Assembly: GCA_002633005.1 (NCBI GenBank)
Contig: NMRA01000707.1
Location: 22,478 to 84,477, forward strand
DNA from: Phoronis australis
Taxonomy: Eukaryota > Phoronida > Phoronidae
DNA: 62,000 nucleotides
Reading direction: 5' to 3'
Notes under the pieces: model-generated
Seen by the model: only the letters and a program-made list of their open reading frames with translations
Told to the model about the DNA's origin: nothing
Database searches by the model: none
Part shown: positions 1-11,410 of the stretch, one piece after another
Layout of the letters: each line of letters begins with the position of its first letter
How positions within the stretch are numbered: position 1 is the stretch's first letter
Made by a program: the position numbers and the translations under genes

Positions 1-175
1 GACCTCGGGACAGCGCGCGTGGAAGGTTCCAGGAGTCAAGGACCTGTATGAGAGACGACCTTGTGTTCACCTGTGTTGTGGTGGTAAAGGTACCAAGGGA
101 CGTTGATGACCTGTATGCGAGACATCCTGGTGTTCACCTTCCTGTCGCGTGCTCGTTCCGTAGGAAAGGGGGGAA
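1..175 (+). mobile_element. 3' internal end of a putative LTR retrotransposon, with polypurine tract
   Basis: The window opens inside what looks like the 3' end of an LTR element. A purine run (aggaaaggggggaa, 162-175) sits directly before a TGTTG that starts a short LTR-like block, as a polypurine tract precedes a 3' LTR. Upstream, two copies of a roughly 67-base unit beginning gacctgtatg (41-107 and from 108) lie in tandem and share the stretch up to gtgttcacct. No integrase or reverse transcriptase is visible in this fragment. The element's 5' part lies outside the window, so the class (Ty3-like or a non-autonomous TRIM) is a guess. Confidence 0.4.
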
Positions 176-327
176 TGTTGTAGATGTGCTTCCGGTGAAT
201 TATATGAGCCTCTGTTAGCTACTCGCTAACGGGCAATTGCCTATTAGCTGAATGGTTAGCACGCTTGCCGGTTTTATGGGGGTCGCGGGTTCGATCCCCG
301 GGTGGGGTGATCTCGGCTATTACTACA
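176..327 (+). mobile_element. Short LTR-like block (about 152 bp) containing a tRNA-like sequence
   Basis: The block begins TGTTGTAG just after the polypurine tract and ends at TACTACA, giving the TG...CA ends of an LTR with imperfect inverted termini. It contains a tRNA-like internal Pol III promoter (245-299). Only this copy is in the window, so the LTR cannot be confirmed by pairing it with a 5' copy. The right boundary is chosen only because it gives a CA end. Confidence 0.35.
240..305 (+). repeat. tRNA-like sequence with A and B boxes (SINE head or tRNA relic)
   Basis: A box A match (tagctgaatggttagcacg, 245-263) is followed by a good box B (gggttcgatcc, 287-297). The D arm GCT/AGC can pair and the T arm pairs in four of five positions. 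The anticodon stem and the acceptor stem do not pair, so this is not a functional tRNA. It is most likely a tRNA-derived SINE head or a tRNA relic carried by the surrounding element. Confidence 0.55.
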
Positions 328-329
328 AA

Positions 330-1920
330 TGGCATTTTACCATCACAAAATAGGTATTTCTTCCAGGTCACTTTTGAGCAATTTCAGAACTTTGAAAGAT
401 CTGGCAATATGCAATTGCTAGAGACCAGACAAATAGTGTGCGATTTTATACACACAACATGGTCTCAAGGAACAGCAAACTGTCATTTCGCTACAATTCC
501 AGAAATCACTTCCCATCTGGATAAGGAGCAAACTGAGCAAAGTTTATAGAGGTAAATGGTCTAAATCAAAACTTATTACTTCCTGGACAGAATATGGGTT
601 TACAACCCAGGCAGAAAGATAAGTTAACAAAACCAGCCTAACTGCAACAGGGTCTCAAATTTCAGTAATATATACCCATTTACAAACAAAAAATTATAAT
701 GGTAAATAAAATGCGGAAACATAAATTCAGATCAATTACGCATCTTCAAGGAAAAGGAATAGTACAGAACTCAGAAATCATCTAAATGTGATGGCGACAC
801 TGAGAAATCCTGTCAGACCAAAAAATCCAGTGGCTAAACAAAATGAACAATGTACCATTACCATGTGGCCCAGGATCATAATAAGTGCCTGGACAAAAAT
901 TCAGTCTTAAACTAGGTAAATTTTAGATTTGTGCTGTTCACACAGGCAGTTCTGGTGCAAACAAAGCTTGCGACAACACACAAGCCTACTTCCCTACACA
1001 GCTGTGCCGATACAATAATGCCCCCACTGGATTTAGCAGATCATGAGCCAGAGTATTTACATGTCCAGCCACTGTACTGTTTCCTCCCTTTGAATTTTTA
1101 CAATGCTACATCCTTGACAATCGCAGATTGCCTCTTTCTATGCATACTCCACTTCCTCTGTCCCAGTTTCCCCACATTTGCTGAGAGTGACCTATTTCAA
1201 CAAATTACTCTGGACCTGTTGCGGTATAAGCCAGTAATCTCTGGCAAATACTTTTTCCCCAACCCGTTCCTCAAGCTACAATTCTCTTTGACATATCTTC
1301 TGGGAGTAGACATTTCGGCCTCTCCCTAGCCCCCTCACTTAGTTGTCCAGAAGGGTACCTTCTTGCTGGTTGTGAACTTTTCCATATCCAACCTTTACTA
1401 ATAATCGGCAAGTCTCCAACTTCAGCAGAAGCCACTTATTCAGTATAAGCCTTTCCTGATTTCTAAAATTGTATTAATGAAAAAGTAAACATATTAAAAT
1501 TAATGTGGCCATTTCGGCTCACAAAATATGAATACCAAGCTAAAGTGAAGGCACCAATATTTTTGACGGCTTTAGCATGTTTAATTAACTTCATAACCGC
1601 AGAAAATCATTGGTAGACAAAACATGCTCCCTAGCCTCTAAAAGTAGTTCATGGGCAGAAGTCATGTTCCACATTTGGTAGTTGTTATGAAAAGTTATGA
1701 TGACTACCTTATTTTCTATGCCAATGTATACATGTAGTTGCATAAACATCAACACATTTGAATAAGATATGATTAAGCAATAAGGCCCAAGTTATAAGCA
1801 ATCACGGTGTGTCAATAAAAGTATTTTTGGATGAATGACGTGCTTCTAAAAACATTCCTCAGGGTCAGACCCTGGAGTTTAGTGATTCCTACCTGAGCTC
1901 ACACGAAGCAGGACGTTGAA
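330..1920. other. Gene-free stretch
   Basis: This is A/T-rich sequence. A 132-codon open frame at 931-1329 uses a non-ATG start, has no recognisable motif and no convincing splice context, and I treat it as chance. No RNA gene or clear repeat was seen. Confidence 0.4.
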
Positions 1921-2035
1921 CCTTGACTTTAAACGTCTTTGGTGATTTTTCAGACCTCTATCAGATTTCTCCTCTAGTGTGCAGTGGATGTTCTCAGTGT
2001 CTTTGGCGACGCCAATATATCTCGAGTGTTGTAAC

Positions 2036-2128
2036 GATGATTCGGGCAAGTGAACCTAGTACAGTAGATTATGTAGCTCCTGCTGCACACAGTGCCTCCG
2101 AGTCCGAGGCAGACACTGAGACAGACTA
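2036..2128 (+). CDS. Possible C-terminal coding fragment with an acidic tail (low confidence)
   Basis: A 30-codon frame from an ATG at 2036 ends at TAG 2126-2128, with a low-complexity acidic end (SESEADTETD). An upstream pyrimidine-rich CTAG at about 1976 could be a splice acceptor that would extend the frame. Nothing identifies the protein. The composition looks more protein-like than its surroundings, but no partner exon or polyadenylation signal was found. It could be chance. Confidence 0.15.
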
Positions 2129-2129
2129 G

Positions 2130-4255
2130 TCAGGAGGACACGTTCCACCTCCACATCAGCTCCACGTAAGGTGCTCAAATGTCTCGCTCTATACCTTGTG
2201 CATTTCCCTAGAGTTTCCAAAGTTGTTTCTCTCCGCAATTTGTAGAAATACCACATTCGATGCGACTGGCAGTGCCAGATAAATAGACAAATTCGCAAAC
2301 CAGCACTTTAGGTCAGCCATCATTCAACTAACGCATTGTAAGCTTTAGTTTGGTATTCAGACGAATTGGATGAACAAATTTAGTATAATTTCATTATTTT
2401 TTGGGAAATGCTAGTGTCCTGAAAATTAATTAAAAACATTTAAGCAAACCAATTGTTTTAATTGTTGTATTATACCACGGCATATTAATGCGTAGAAACG
2501 GCGCACAACTAGTGACTGGTTTAACATGACAAATACACATACGCGGTCTGAAAATAGTGAAATTCAGACACCTATTACCAAGCCTGCCTGAAGCGCTGAC
2601 AAAGTTGTTATTGTATTAATTTCGAGGGCATGGAGTCTTTTACATGTCCATGTTATTATTTTTAGTTTTCTCGCAGGGGCAGATTCGCTATAAGGGTACA
2701 GCTTACTGCTGGTTTTTCACAAGACGGAAATGTACCTCCACGGAAACAGTTCCAGTGTTACCATGGTAACGAATATTGCAGTGTCGGTGCCGTTTTTACT
2801 GACATTGGTCATGAGCCTATCATGTGATATCAAAATGGTTCAGAAACAATTCTGTTTGAAGCAGAAACTGGAGTAGAAAATTTGGTAAAAAATGACTCAT
2901 TCCACAGCAAGAAATTGCCTCATTTTGCCCACCCGAACACTTCCCTTAAATCTCCTAAACCACCAAACTTTGTGGTGTCATACTTCACCCATTTTCTCTC
3001 ATCCCTAATGTGATTTATCAGACTAAACATGGATCTGAATGCTTGACCCCCCACCTTGCCGCTTGTTGGCTGTACAGTGGTCGGTGGATCCGTGGACTGA
3101 TACTTAATTTCTCGGCCTTTTGTACTTCATCCGATTTGTATTTGTTGTCATTCTATACTTTTTGTCTCCATTTTTTTGATAAAGTGTATGCTTTGGACTT
3201 GTAGCAATGATTGTTTTTGTATGACAGATTAGCAAATGTGTGATAAAGTAAAGGCGAAACATAGTCAGTTTGTTAATATTATAGTTTTACCAACAATAAA
3301 AAGCATAAAACACTACGAATGGTACTTCCAAATATCGCCAACAGTTTGCACCCATAAAATCATATTTCTTTTATAATTCTACATTTTAATTGAAACATAT
3401 AACAAAGTATATGTTTATTATGACTTAATACAGCCTGTAGGAATATTATCTGCAGTATCATCTTTATGGGCAATTAATTTTCTTCTTTTTTAACTTTTTT
3501 GATTCCATGTAGAATTTGCTGAATTGGCACAATCTTAACATCAAAATGTGCAAGTTTAAACGCGGGAACTTTTTTATTCATGAAGTACAATGATTTGTGA
3601 CATGAAAAACACCTGAATTAAACTGTCCCCTTAAAGTGATCACAGAAGTGGTTTTCTAAGCCTCCTGTTGCCTGCGGTCCATGGCCTATCATGGAAATAA
3701 AATGTAAATTGCTCGGGTGCAAGTACACACGTAATGTACACGTGACATTACTCCAACAACACTGCAACCATAAATTATAGTAACACGGAAGCTACGACCA
3801 GCATTGAGCCAGTACCAGCCCAACTGCTAATGGTAATTAAATGTAAATTTGTTCTTTCAAGTACACGTACATGTATACCGTATACGAGACGTTGTCTTCC
3901 GCGTCATGTTTACTTGCGTGATATGCGGCTGAAGTAAGCATCGTGTGTGTTCAAGACGTCATCCGCAAACGGGCCGCATGTTCGTGGGTTAGCGACAGAA
4001 GCGTGGCATGGGGTAAGTAGACTGAATTTTCGCCAATTTTGTTTTACAGCATTTTTTAATTTGTCAATTATTTTAGTTATCTGTACAGTAATTACTTTTG
4101 AAATACTACCGTAATTGTGCTGACCTCAGTTGCGCATTGTTAATAACTGTTTGTCAGCACACATTTTTTACTCTACCTGATTTCAGAGAAATAATTTTAG
4201 ATTCTATTGTTTCTCGTCTTATTTGTTTTCCTCGAACCCTAATGACCTGCATTGG
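2130..4255. other. Gene-free stretch with one RFX-type palindrome
   Basis: No coding region can be supported. The stretch holds the palindrome at 2757-2770 (listed separately). A strong donor-like gcatggg|gtaagt near 4008-4018 could end an untranslated first exon, but no partner exon was found. Confidence 0.35.
2757..2770. promoter_or_regulatory. Perfect palindromic X-box (RFX-type site)
   Basis: The 14-base sequence GTTACCATGGTAAC is a perfect palindrome. It fits the X-box consensus GTNRCC-(0-3 bases)-RGYAAC bound by RFX transcription factors, which control ciliary genes in animals. No start of a recognisable gene lies nearby, so a regulatory role is only a possibility. Confidence 0.35.
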
Positions 4256-4258
4256 GCG

Positions 4259-4580
4259 GGCGTCATCAGTCTAACTCAGGAAGCAGTTTGTAGACCGCAC
4301 TGTAATAAGCAAATAAGCAATTGCTGTTATTTCGTTGGCTGTAGCCTTTGTACATGTATATGCAAGTGTTCAGGATTTCTTGTGTACAATTCTTGAGATG
4401 AGTTGTTTATCCAAAATTGTGTGAGTTTTGATCAGGAAATACTCTCCATTTTTTATTTTATTTCGTTCTTGGTGGTTTTGAACACTGGTTTTACTGTTAA
4501 TTTTTTCGATGTGTTTATCAACTGGCCAGGCCCATTGTATGGCTTGGTTCTTGATGGTTTTAATTTTTTTCTGTATAGTG
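4259..4580 (+). repeat. Direct repeat copy A (about 320 bp)
   Basis: This block runs from ggcgtcatcag to tttttctgtatag and is repeated in the same orientation at about 5125-5440. Shared landmarks in order are actcaggaag, tagaccgcactgtaataagcaa, attcttgagatg, atccaaaattgt, ttgatcagga, ttggtggttttg and gtgtttatcaactgg. The copies differ by many substitutions and small indels. A decayed pair of LTRs of a short element or a simple segmental duplication would both explain it. Confidence 0.75.
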
Positions 4581-5124
4581 TGTTTCTATTTTGTGATTGA
4601 TCTCGTTAGTTAGGGTATCCAAATGAGCCCACACCATGAAGATATGGACAAGATGTTTTCTGAAGCCGGATCGTCTCTGACAAGATATATAAAAGAATCT
4701 TGTGCTGAGGGAAGACCCACTTTAAGGACAACATAGCCAGTATTGTCAGATAATATGGTTCGTTGTCAAGAACACCCTTCGTCTGAATGTTCCTGTGATG
4801 TATGTTTCTGCCACCTGTCTGTTCTGAGGGTAGATAAGAAAACATATATCTAAGTTAACTTGTATCAAATTAATCCCTAACGACATTGAATTTGCGTTGA
4901 TGTCCACAACTTAAAATTGGATTATTTCGATAAAAAATGAAGAAACTACAATTAAAATTCAGACCCAGGCATGCTTTAGTTGACTGAAAATTTCCTTGCT
5001 CCCAGTACGATTTCCTAGGTATGTGTGGTAGTTTTTGCCTTGAACCTGTTTAAAGTCGAATTAAATGCGATAGTCCTTTGTATTTTCATCCCAAAGAGCT
5101 AAGTTGTTATAGTTGTTTGGCAAT

Positions 5125-5440
5125 GGCGTCATCACTTCAACTCAGGAAGTAGTTTCTAGACCGCACTGTAATAAGCAATTGTTGGTTTTTCGTTGGTCGT
5201 GGCATTTATACGTGTCAGTGTGCAGGATTTATTGTGTATAATTCTTGAGATGGGTTTTTTATCCAAAATTGTTTTAGTTTTGATCAGGAGAGGCTCTCCT
5301 GGATTTTTACTTGATTTTATTTCGTTTCTTGGTGGTTTTGGACACTGGTGTTACTGCTGTTTTTTTCAATGTGTTTATCAACTGGACAGCCCCCATGAAT
5401 AACTTGGTTCCTTCTGGTTTTAACTTTTTCTGAGTACAGG
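5125..5440 (+). repeat. Direct repeat copy B (about 320 bp)
   Basis: This is the second copy of the block at 4259-4580, in the same orientation, with about 545 bases between the copies. It ends tttttctgagtacag. No open frame is conserved between the two copies, so the duplication is probably non-coding. Confidence 0.75.
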
Positions 5441-8400
5441 TGTGGGGACCTGCAGTGCGTGTTTGGTTTGATTATGAGGAGTACGGCGTCAACCTGGGCA
5501 ATTTGATGCAGGAATGCAACACCAGTCGATCTCAATTGTCTTTAAAACGTAGACATATACATGCAATTAGAATCAGTTTTGCCCACTTGGTTTATGGGTT
5601 GTGGTAAGCGCTGAAAGCTTCTCTCATTAGTCTGAACACCATGACTGCCCAGTGCGACTCGGTGTAGCCGTGGTGCTATGAAAATTTGTTTATGATTTTT
5701 ACAAGGTCATATCTATTGCATACAAAGCGGCTGAAAATGGAAAGTATGTCAGCGAAATATTTAAGCTTTTGTTCTTATTATTGATACCCATCACAACAAA
5801 CGGAGGCATTAATGAATGTTTTTAAAAATCGAAGTAATGCGAGCATTTCACACATTTTTCACTCACTGGTAAATTCTTGTGACTAACTTTCAGCAGCTAA
5901 AAGACCCTAACTGAACTGATTTTAATGATATTGACCATAAAATTGTTTGCTAAAATATGTTTTCAACCTTCAGTTGAGTGTACACCTTTTATCGTAACGA
6001 TAAAAGTGCAAAAAGTGTATTTTTAATTTACTGCCTTATTACTTTCTCGCCTGGGAAAAATCCTGAAAGTGTACACTCAACGTCGTACTCACCAATCGTG
6101 TCCTTATCCATTCATCATTATTTTTTTTCACTTTATCTCTCCAATTCCATTTAGGAACACTTCCAAATTGGTAAACTCAGTCATTTTTCAAGAACCATGT
6201 TGCCATCTCCGTTGTTCACACTGGACTTGAGCTTTATTGGTCAAGTGTATTAAACAAACCCAGTCAAAACTTGTCTAAAATAGAAGAAGTGGCCCAATTT
6301 CGGTGAAATATTTTCATTAAAATAGTACAGAATATTTTTAAAATTCAAGTTAACTTCGGTTTTAGTGATAGATTCCGAAAGTATGACTTGAGATTCTGTT
6401 GAAGTGCTTCTGGTTAAATTTGTACTTTTCTTTGCTCTGATAGACAGATGTGCCTAACCTGGCCTCATCTACAGTATGTATCTACCTGCTAATAGTAACA
6501 GGGTTTTTTGTTCTGTGACAAAATTGACTTATCTTCATGCAGTTTACTACATGTCAGTTGACACCTTTCGATGCCTACTTTCTAAAAATGTTTGTACTGC
6601 TATTTAAATTTTCGTTTTTCATCACGTAAGAGATTTACACTAATGTATTGCTGAACCAGGATTTACATGACAACGACATGACTTCGCTTAATATTGATTT
6701 TGTGGCTAAGTTTTTGCCATAAGTAAATATATGTCATAATGAATATTAATTATTGCTCATGATGATGCTGTTACTTCAAGCACCTGTAAACTATGGCGTG
6801 CAGTAGCAACGGTCCTCTTGGAAAGCAGTGCACACCTTTGATGAAATTACCCTTTTACATGTTGGATTGTTCTAAATGTGGAACTTTTATACGTGCAATA
6901 CTCTGATGCCCAAGGTATAGAATTTCCTTTATGAATTCTCAAGTAAGACAGGTTAAGAGAAAATTCTACCATAGCGCGACTGGTTGGGAAACTCTGTTTT
7001 GGAAAAATAGTATGCGAAGGTGTTTTTGTATTCCTTTCTCAAAAAGGTGTACAACACTTTTTGTAAACAAATGTTGTTAGGTTTTTTTCATGTTTGTCAT
7101 TGTAAAGATCAATTCCACTCTTATATCTGTGCTACCAATTTTTACTTAACGATTGTAAAGCATGCAGGAACACAAATGTGCGGTGGAACACCCATGAAGT
7201 CCCTTACCACAATCTGTTCCACCCTATTGTAACTGGCATGCAGCACTGTTCATGTACTCGTTTGACAACATCATAGATCTTGAGTTTCGAATCTGCACCC
7301 AGTAATTGGACAGGTTGCCACCATCTTGTCTCCCTATAAACAACTGTAAAGGTAAAATAGACATAGACAAATATACAGAGCAGAGTTCGTTGTATTGTGG
7401 GGTTTTTAGTAGAACCAAAGTACATGTAATTGTCATTGGAGGGCGCCTGTTCACGCAAACATAATGGCAAACAAGACTAAACTTGGGCTTGAGGTGGTGC
7501 AACTTATATCCAATTTGTTTGAAAAATGAATTGTGTCTCGTTGATAGACCAAGGATCACGAGAATTCAACTAGGAGCCCCCAATACACAGGAAATGTAAA
7601 AATACCCTAAAACGGGCACATATATAGCCGGATTGATCAGAAACTCTTTGAAATCATTCGATACATCACAGGAAAATACGTAACATCGGGTTTAGAAGAA
7701 ATCACAGAGAACGACAAATTGAGATGATGTTAAGAAGCACCGAAACAAGTGTTTGTATATAAAAGTAAAATGTGAACATGAAGAAGACTTAAAAGGGGTT
7801 AATTCTATGAAATTCCAAGATTTGCAGAAGCCATATTCATGACGTAGGGATATGTACTACGTGTTTGGAATGGTAATGAGGACTATGGCGTCCTCATGAG
7901 CACAATCGGCAAAACATTCCCAGATAAGGCGTACTTTATGACATCGTTTACCTAGTTACACATGAATTTTTGCAGTGAAACTGTTGGCATGCACTCAGTG
8001 GAAGAGCAATCGTTGAATGTGACCTTAAATGCGATTATAGGATCCCTATACTGACTATGCTCAAGAGAATTCACTGAATGGTTACACAACGATAAACTTC
8101 GGGAGTCATTTTTTTCATTTGTTCTTGTTTAGCGATTTTTTGTGCTTAAGTTGATGTTTGTAATTTGTATTTTAAGTTATGTAGCGTTTTATGACACCCA
8201 CTCGACAAATATCTGTGCGGACTTGTCAAACTCGAGTTCCTCGTGACTCTCCGAACTCTTCATGAGCAACTGCACAGTTTCTCATTGAGACAGTGGTGTT
8301 TTCAACTTATTGTTGTCGTGTACTTATACATCAATACTTAATGAAAGTAACTCACTCCAATACATACACACCAGTATTTTGGTAAGAAATCTCAAATGAC

Positions 8401-9300
8401 TCCGCAATCGGATTCCTGGCCAAAAACTTGCTGTAATACTTACTGCGCAGACTATATCTCCCAGAAATAACCTTGATTTGTTGGCTTCATCAACGTAAGC
8501 CATGTCAAATGCCCAGCTTTAAACATCAACGATTACCCGACTGTTGCAACGAGTTCGAACTGGAAGAAATATCTAAAATTCACATACAACAGACCTTAAG
8601 ATTTGTTGCAAGAATGACTCATTACGCCGATTTCCACATTTGACATGTGAGACCGCACCATCTTCTTGAATTTCTCCAGTTTCAGTTCATGTGCCCTCGT
8701 AGTCGGTGGGACAAACTCTTTCAATTCCATTTATTAAATGCCACATAATTTGTGTATACATTCTTTCAACTCCAAGTGCAGATGGGGTGGGCATTTGCCC
8801 TAATAAACTGCAGTTACGGTAACAATTTTTTCAGTTCTTGTACTTCCTTTGTTGTCTGCCTCTCAAATTTGGTTCATCTTCATAGCTGAACAGGGCAAGT
8901 CTCCACTAGTTTTAGTTTTTCCGACATTTATCTTCTTGCCACCAAAGCCCAACTGACATGCACTGGAAAAGTTTGTACCTGATCGACCAAAATTTTATCA
9001 TTACAATGTCGTTCGAGTACGTCTCATTGTTACGGTGTTGTATAGGGTAACATTTCTGGCACACCTAAAAACAGTAAGAACACTGTATTGTCTATGGGAG
9101 CGTGTCATCTCTTATCATCCTATTAATCTTGACCCGGTAGTCTGAACTCCCTGTTTTTAAGTTCGCAAAACATTGATCCGACACGTGGTGACATCACCCC
9201 TTTCGATGCACAATTTCCAAATATCAGTGCTGACTTCTCCAATTCAACTGCAGGTTACCTATCCACTAATTAATATTTAAACTGATTCTATTGTGGCAAG
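5441..9300. other. Gene-free stretch with a LINE-tail fragment
   Basis: No coding region can be supported. At about 6811-6829 the string cctcttggaaagcagtgc matches exactly the 3' untranslated tail of the LINE fragment near 37857-37874, suggesting an old 3' remnant. The rest is A/T-rich sequence with scattered short chance frames. Confidence 0.4.
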
Positions 9301-9309
9301 CGAATATTC

Positions 9310-9315
9310 ATATAT

Positions 9316-9358
<43 letters not shown>

Positions 9359-9370
9359 ATATGATATATA
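9310..9370. repeat. Compound (TA)n(TG)n microsatellite
   Basis: An alternating TA run of about 26 bases passes directly into an alternating TG run of about 22 bases and then back to TA-rich sequence. Confidence 0.95.
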
Positions 9371-9616
9371 AGTTTATTTGTTTCAAAAGCCATGTGTCCT
9401 TGGGGAGCAGTTCATTTCCACACAATCACGTTGTAAATAAAACTCTTAGTTCGGTATTGCTTTAGAGATATTCTATATATTTGTGATATTTACTACCTGT
9501 CATTTTTATTTAGAGCATGCTCAGACATTGAAAGAGAAAAAATGGGCACTAGGTCTTAATGAGCATGTCTATCTTCATAAATATAGATTGTTATCCCCCG
9601 TTATCTAGAGCCCGAG

Positions 9617-9680
9617 TGGATTTTGGAGAATTAACACCCGAGGGGCGTTAGTCCCGAGGGTGATAATTCTCCAAAATCCA
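9617..9680. repeat. Foldback hairpin with 28-base arms
   Basis: The arms 9617-9644 and 9653-9680 are reverse complements at 25 of 28 positions, separated by 8 bases. Each arm carries tggattttggagaatta at its outer end. This kind of compact foldback is typical of a short non-autonomous DNA element. A cruciform or structured RNA is also possible. Confidence 0.8.
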
Positions 9681-9780
9681 CGAGCGAAAGGCTCAACGCG
9701 GTCTAATGGGAGTATAGTCTATGGTTTAAGTCACCTAATGAGAGCAACACAACCAACTACCGTGGTAATAATCTTAATGT

Positions 9781-10600
9781 GCTGCAAACAGTTCGGCGAG
9801 ACCTCGAGATCCACCCTACCAAAAATATTGAATTTGTGATATCATTTATAAAAGCCAGAAACGTTAGGTTTCATTGGTCAAATAAAGTAAATGACCAAGT
9901 CTATTCATATTTTAGTACTCAGATGTATGTAGTGGCAACTGAAATGGTGGCATTTCTTTAGACGCACTGTGTTTTTAATATCATAGATACCTCAATGTTC
10001 TTTTCAAAATTATAACACTTATAGGAATCCCATGGTACAAACTGAGGAACATCACGATGATTGCATATTGAAAGCCACTGTTGAAAGAAGCAATTGTTGC
10101 ATCATCTTATATTCTGGAAACAGAAAGTACTGTTAAAAGGAAAGAGTCAGTGGTGAACCCCAGACTCCTTTTAAGTAATCGTCTTGAAAGACGACAGAAA
10201 TACCAAGAAAAAATACCAACAGTAAATTAATGAGACCAAAATTATTTCTTCTGACTTTTATCATTTTTCGTTTTTTTTTGTAAACAAGGCGAAAAAGTGG
10301 AAATTATCAATAAATCAGGCAAAAGTAACTACTTGCCTGAGCTCATTTAGTATTGTAATGATACTAAATGATCTCATACAAGTAAAACTCTGAACAAGTG
10401 AACCGAAACAATTCAATAGATCGTTCGTGACAACTTTCAAAAAAAATTGCGCATCCCAACTTTGAGCATCCCTCGCAAGAGGATACTAAGCCTGTTTTTT
10501 ACCTTTGAAATTGAGAAATCATTCACTAGTAATTGGTTCCCCAAATCTTGTGTACACTTGACGTAATCTCCTTGGCTTTAGCCTCATTCGAAATTTTGAA
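9781..10600. other. Gene-free stretch
   Basis: Only short chance frames are present (for example 60 codons at 9779-9961 with no motif). No repeat or RNA gene was recognised. Confidence 0.4.
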
Positions 10601-10610
10601 TGGACTTGTC

Positions 10611-10698
10611 AGTGTTGTAAAAGCGCCCTGTGGTTGGCTGCAATGTTGTAAAAGCGACCTGTGAATGACTGCAGTGTTGTAAAAGCGACCTCCGGTTT
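10611..10698 (+). repeat. Tandem repeat, 31-bp period, nearly three copies
   Basis: Copies begin at 10611, 10642 and 10673, each starting with aRtgttgtaaaagcg. The first two share the whole 31-base unit with a few changes. The third runs about 18 bases before diverging. Confidence 0.85.
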
Positions 10699-11214
10699 AT
10701 TAAAAAATAGATCACAAGCTCATTCCAGGCGTCCGTTGGCGGCTTTTACTCCTTGAAAAAAAAAACTTGTCTGTGTTAAGTCTAAAAAATATTTGACACG
10801 ACAAACGTTGCCCTGAAATTTGGCAATGTTAGTTATGAAGTAGGAGAAACTCATGCAATATTAAAGTAATAGAATTAAACCTTAAATTCAAGTTGCATGT
10901 TTGAAACAGCCCAACTCACTTCAGTTTTATCCCCCGGGTCATTTGTAATTCCGTCGGACAGACTCACACCACGTTGTGAGAGTTAACATTTTTTTGAGAG
11001 ACTGGATCACGTTTGCGGTTCAGAATCCCGGTTTGGGGTTTGAGTTGACTCAGCAATTACTACAGTACGGTTTGAATAGGGACTCGGACACTTGGATATT
11101 ACCATATAATAGTTTTTTTTTCACTCTTTCCAAACTCTCGCAATCTAACGTTCACCGCAGCGAAATTCACTGCAATTGAAACAGCAGGACCACCTATTGT
11201 GATGTTGAACTTTT

Positions 11215-11410
11215 CAGTTGTGCTGTGAACTTTTTGTTGTGTTTTTCGAGTTTCAGAATTGTGTTGCGAGTTTTAGAATTGTGTTATGAAATTTAAAATG
11301 GTGTTATGAGTTTCAGGAATGTGTTGTGCTGTGATTTTTAGAATTGTGTTGTGTGTTTCAGAATTGTGTTGTGTTGCGAGTTTAGATTCATTCGTTGTGA
11401 GATTTTATAA
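11215..11410 (+). repeat. Degenerate tandem repeat, about 20-35 bp units
   Basis: At least six imperfect copies of a unit close to gtgttgcgagttttagaatt follow one another (gtgttgcgag, gtgttatgaa, gtgttatgag, gtgttgtgct, gtgttgtgtg). The unit length varies, so this is a decayed minisatellite. Confidence 0.65.

Noticed and set aside
240-305. Functional tRNA gene
   Set aside because: A and B boxes are good, but the acceptor and anticodon stems do not pair.
931-1329. 132-codon plus-strand frame
   Set aside because: Non-ATG start, no motif, no splice or promoter context; composition is consistent with chance.
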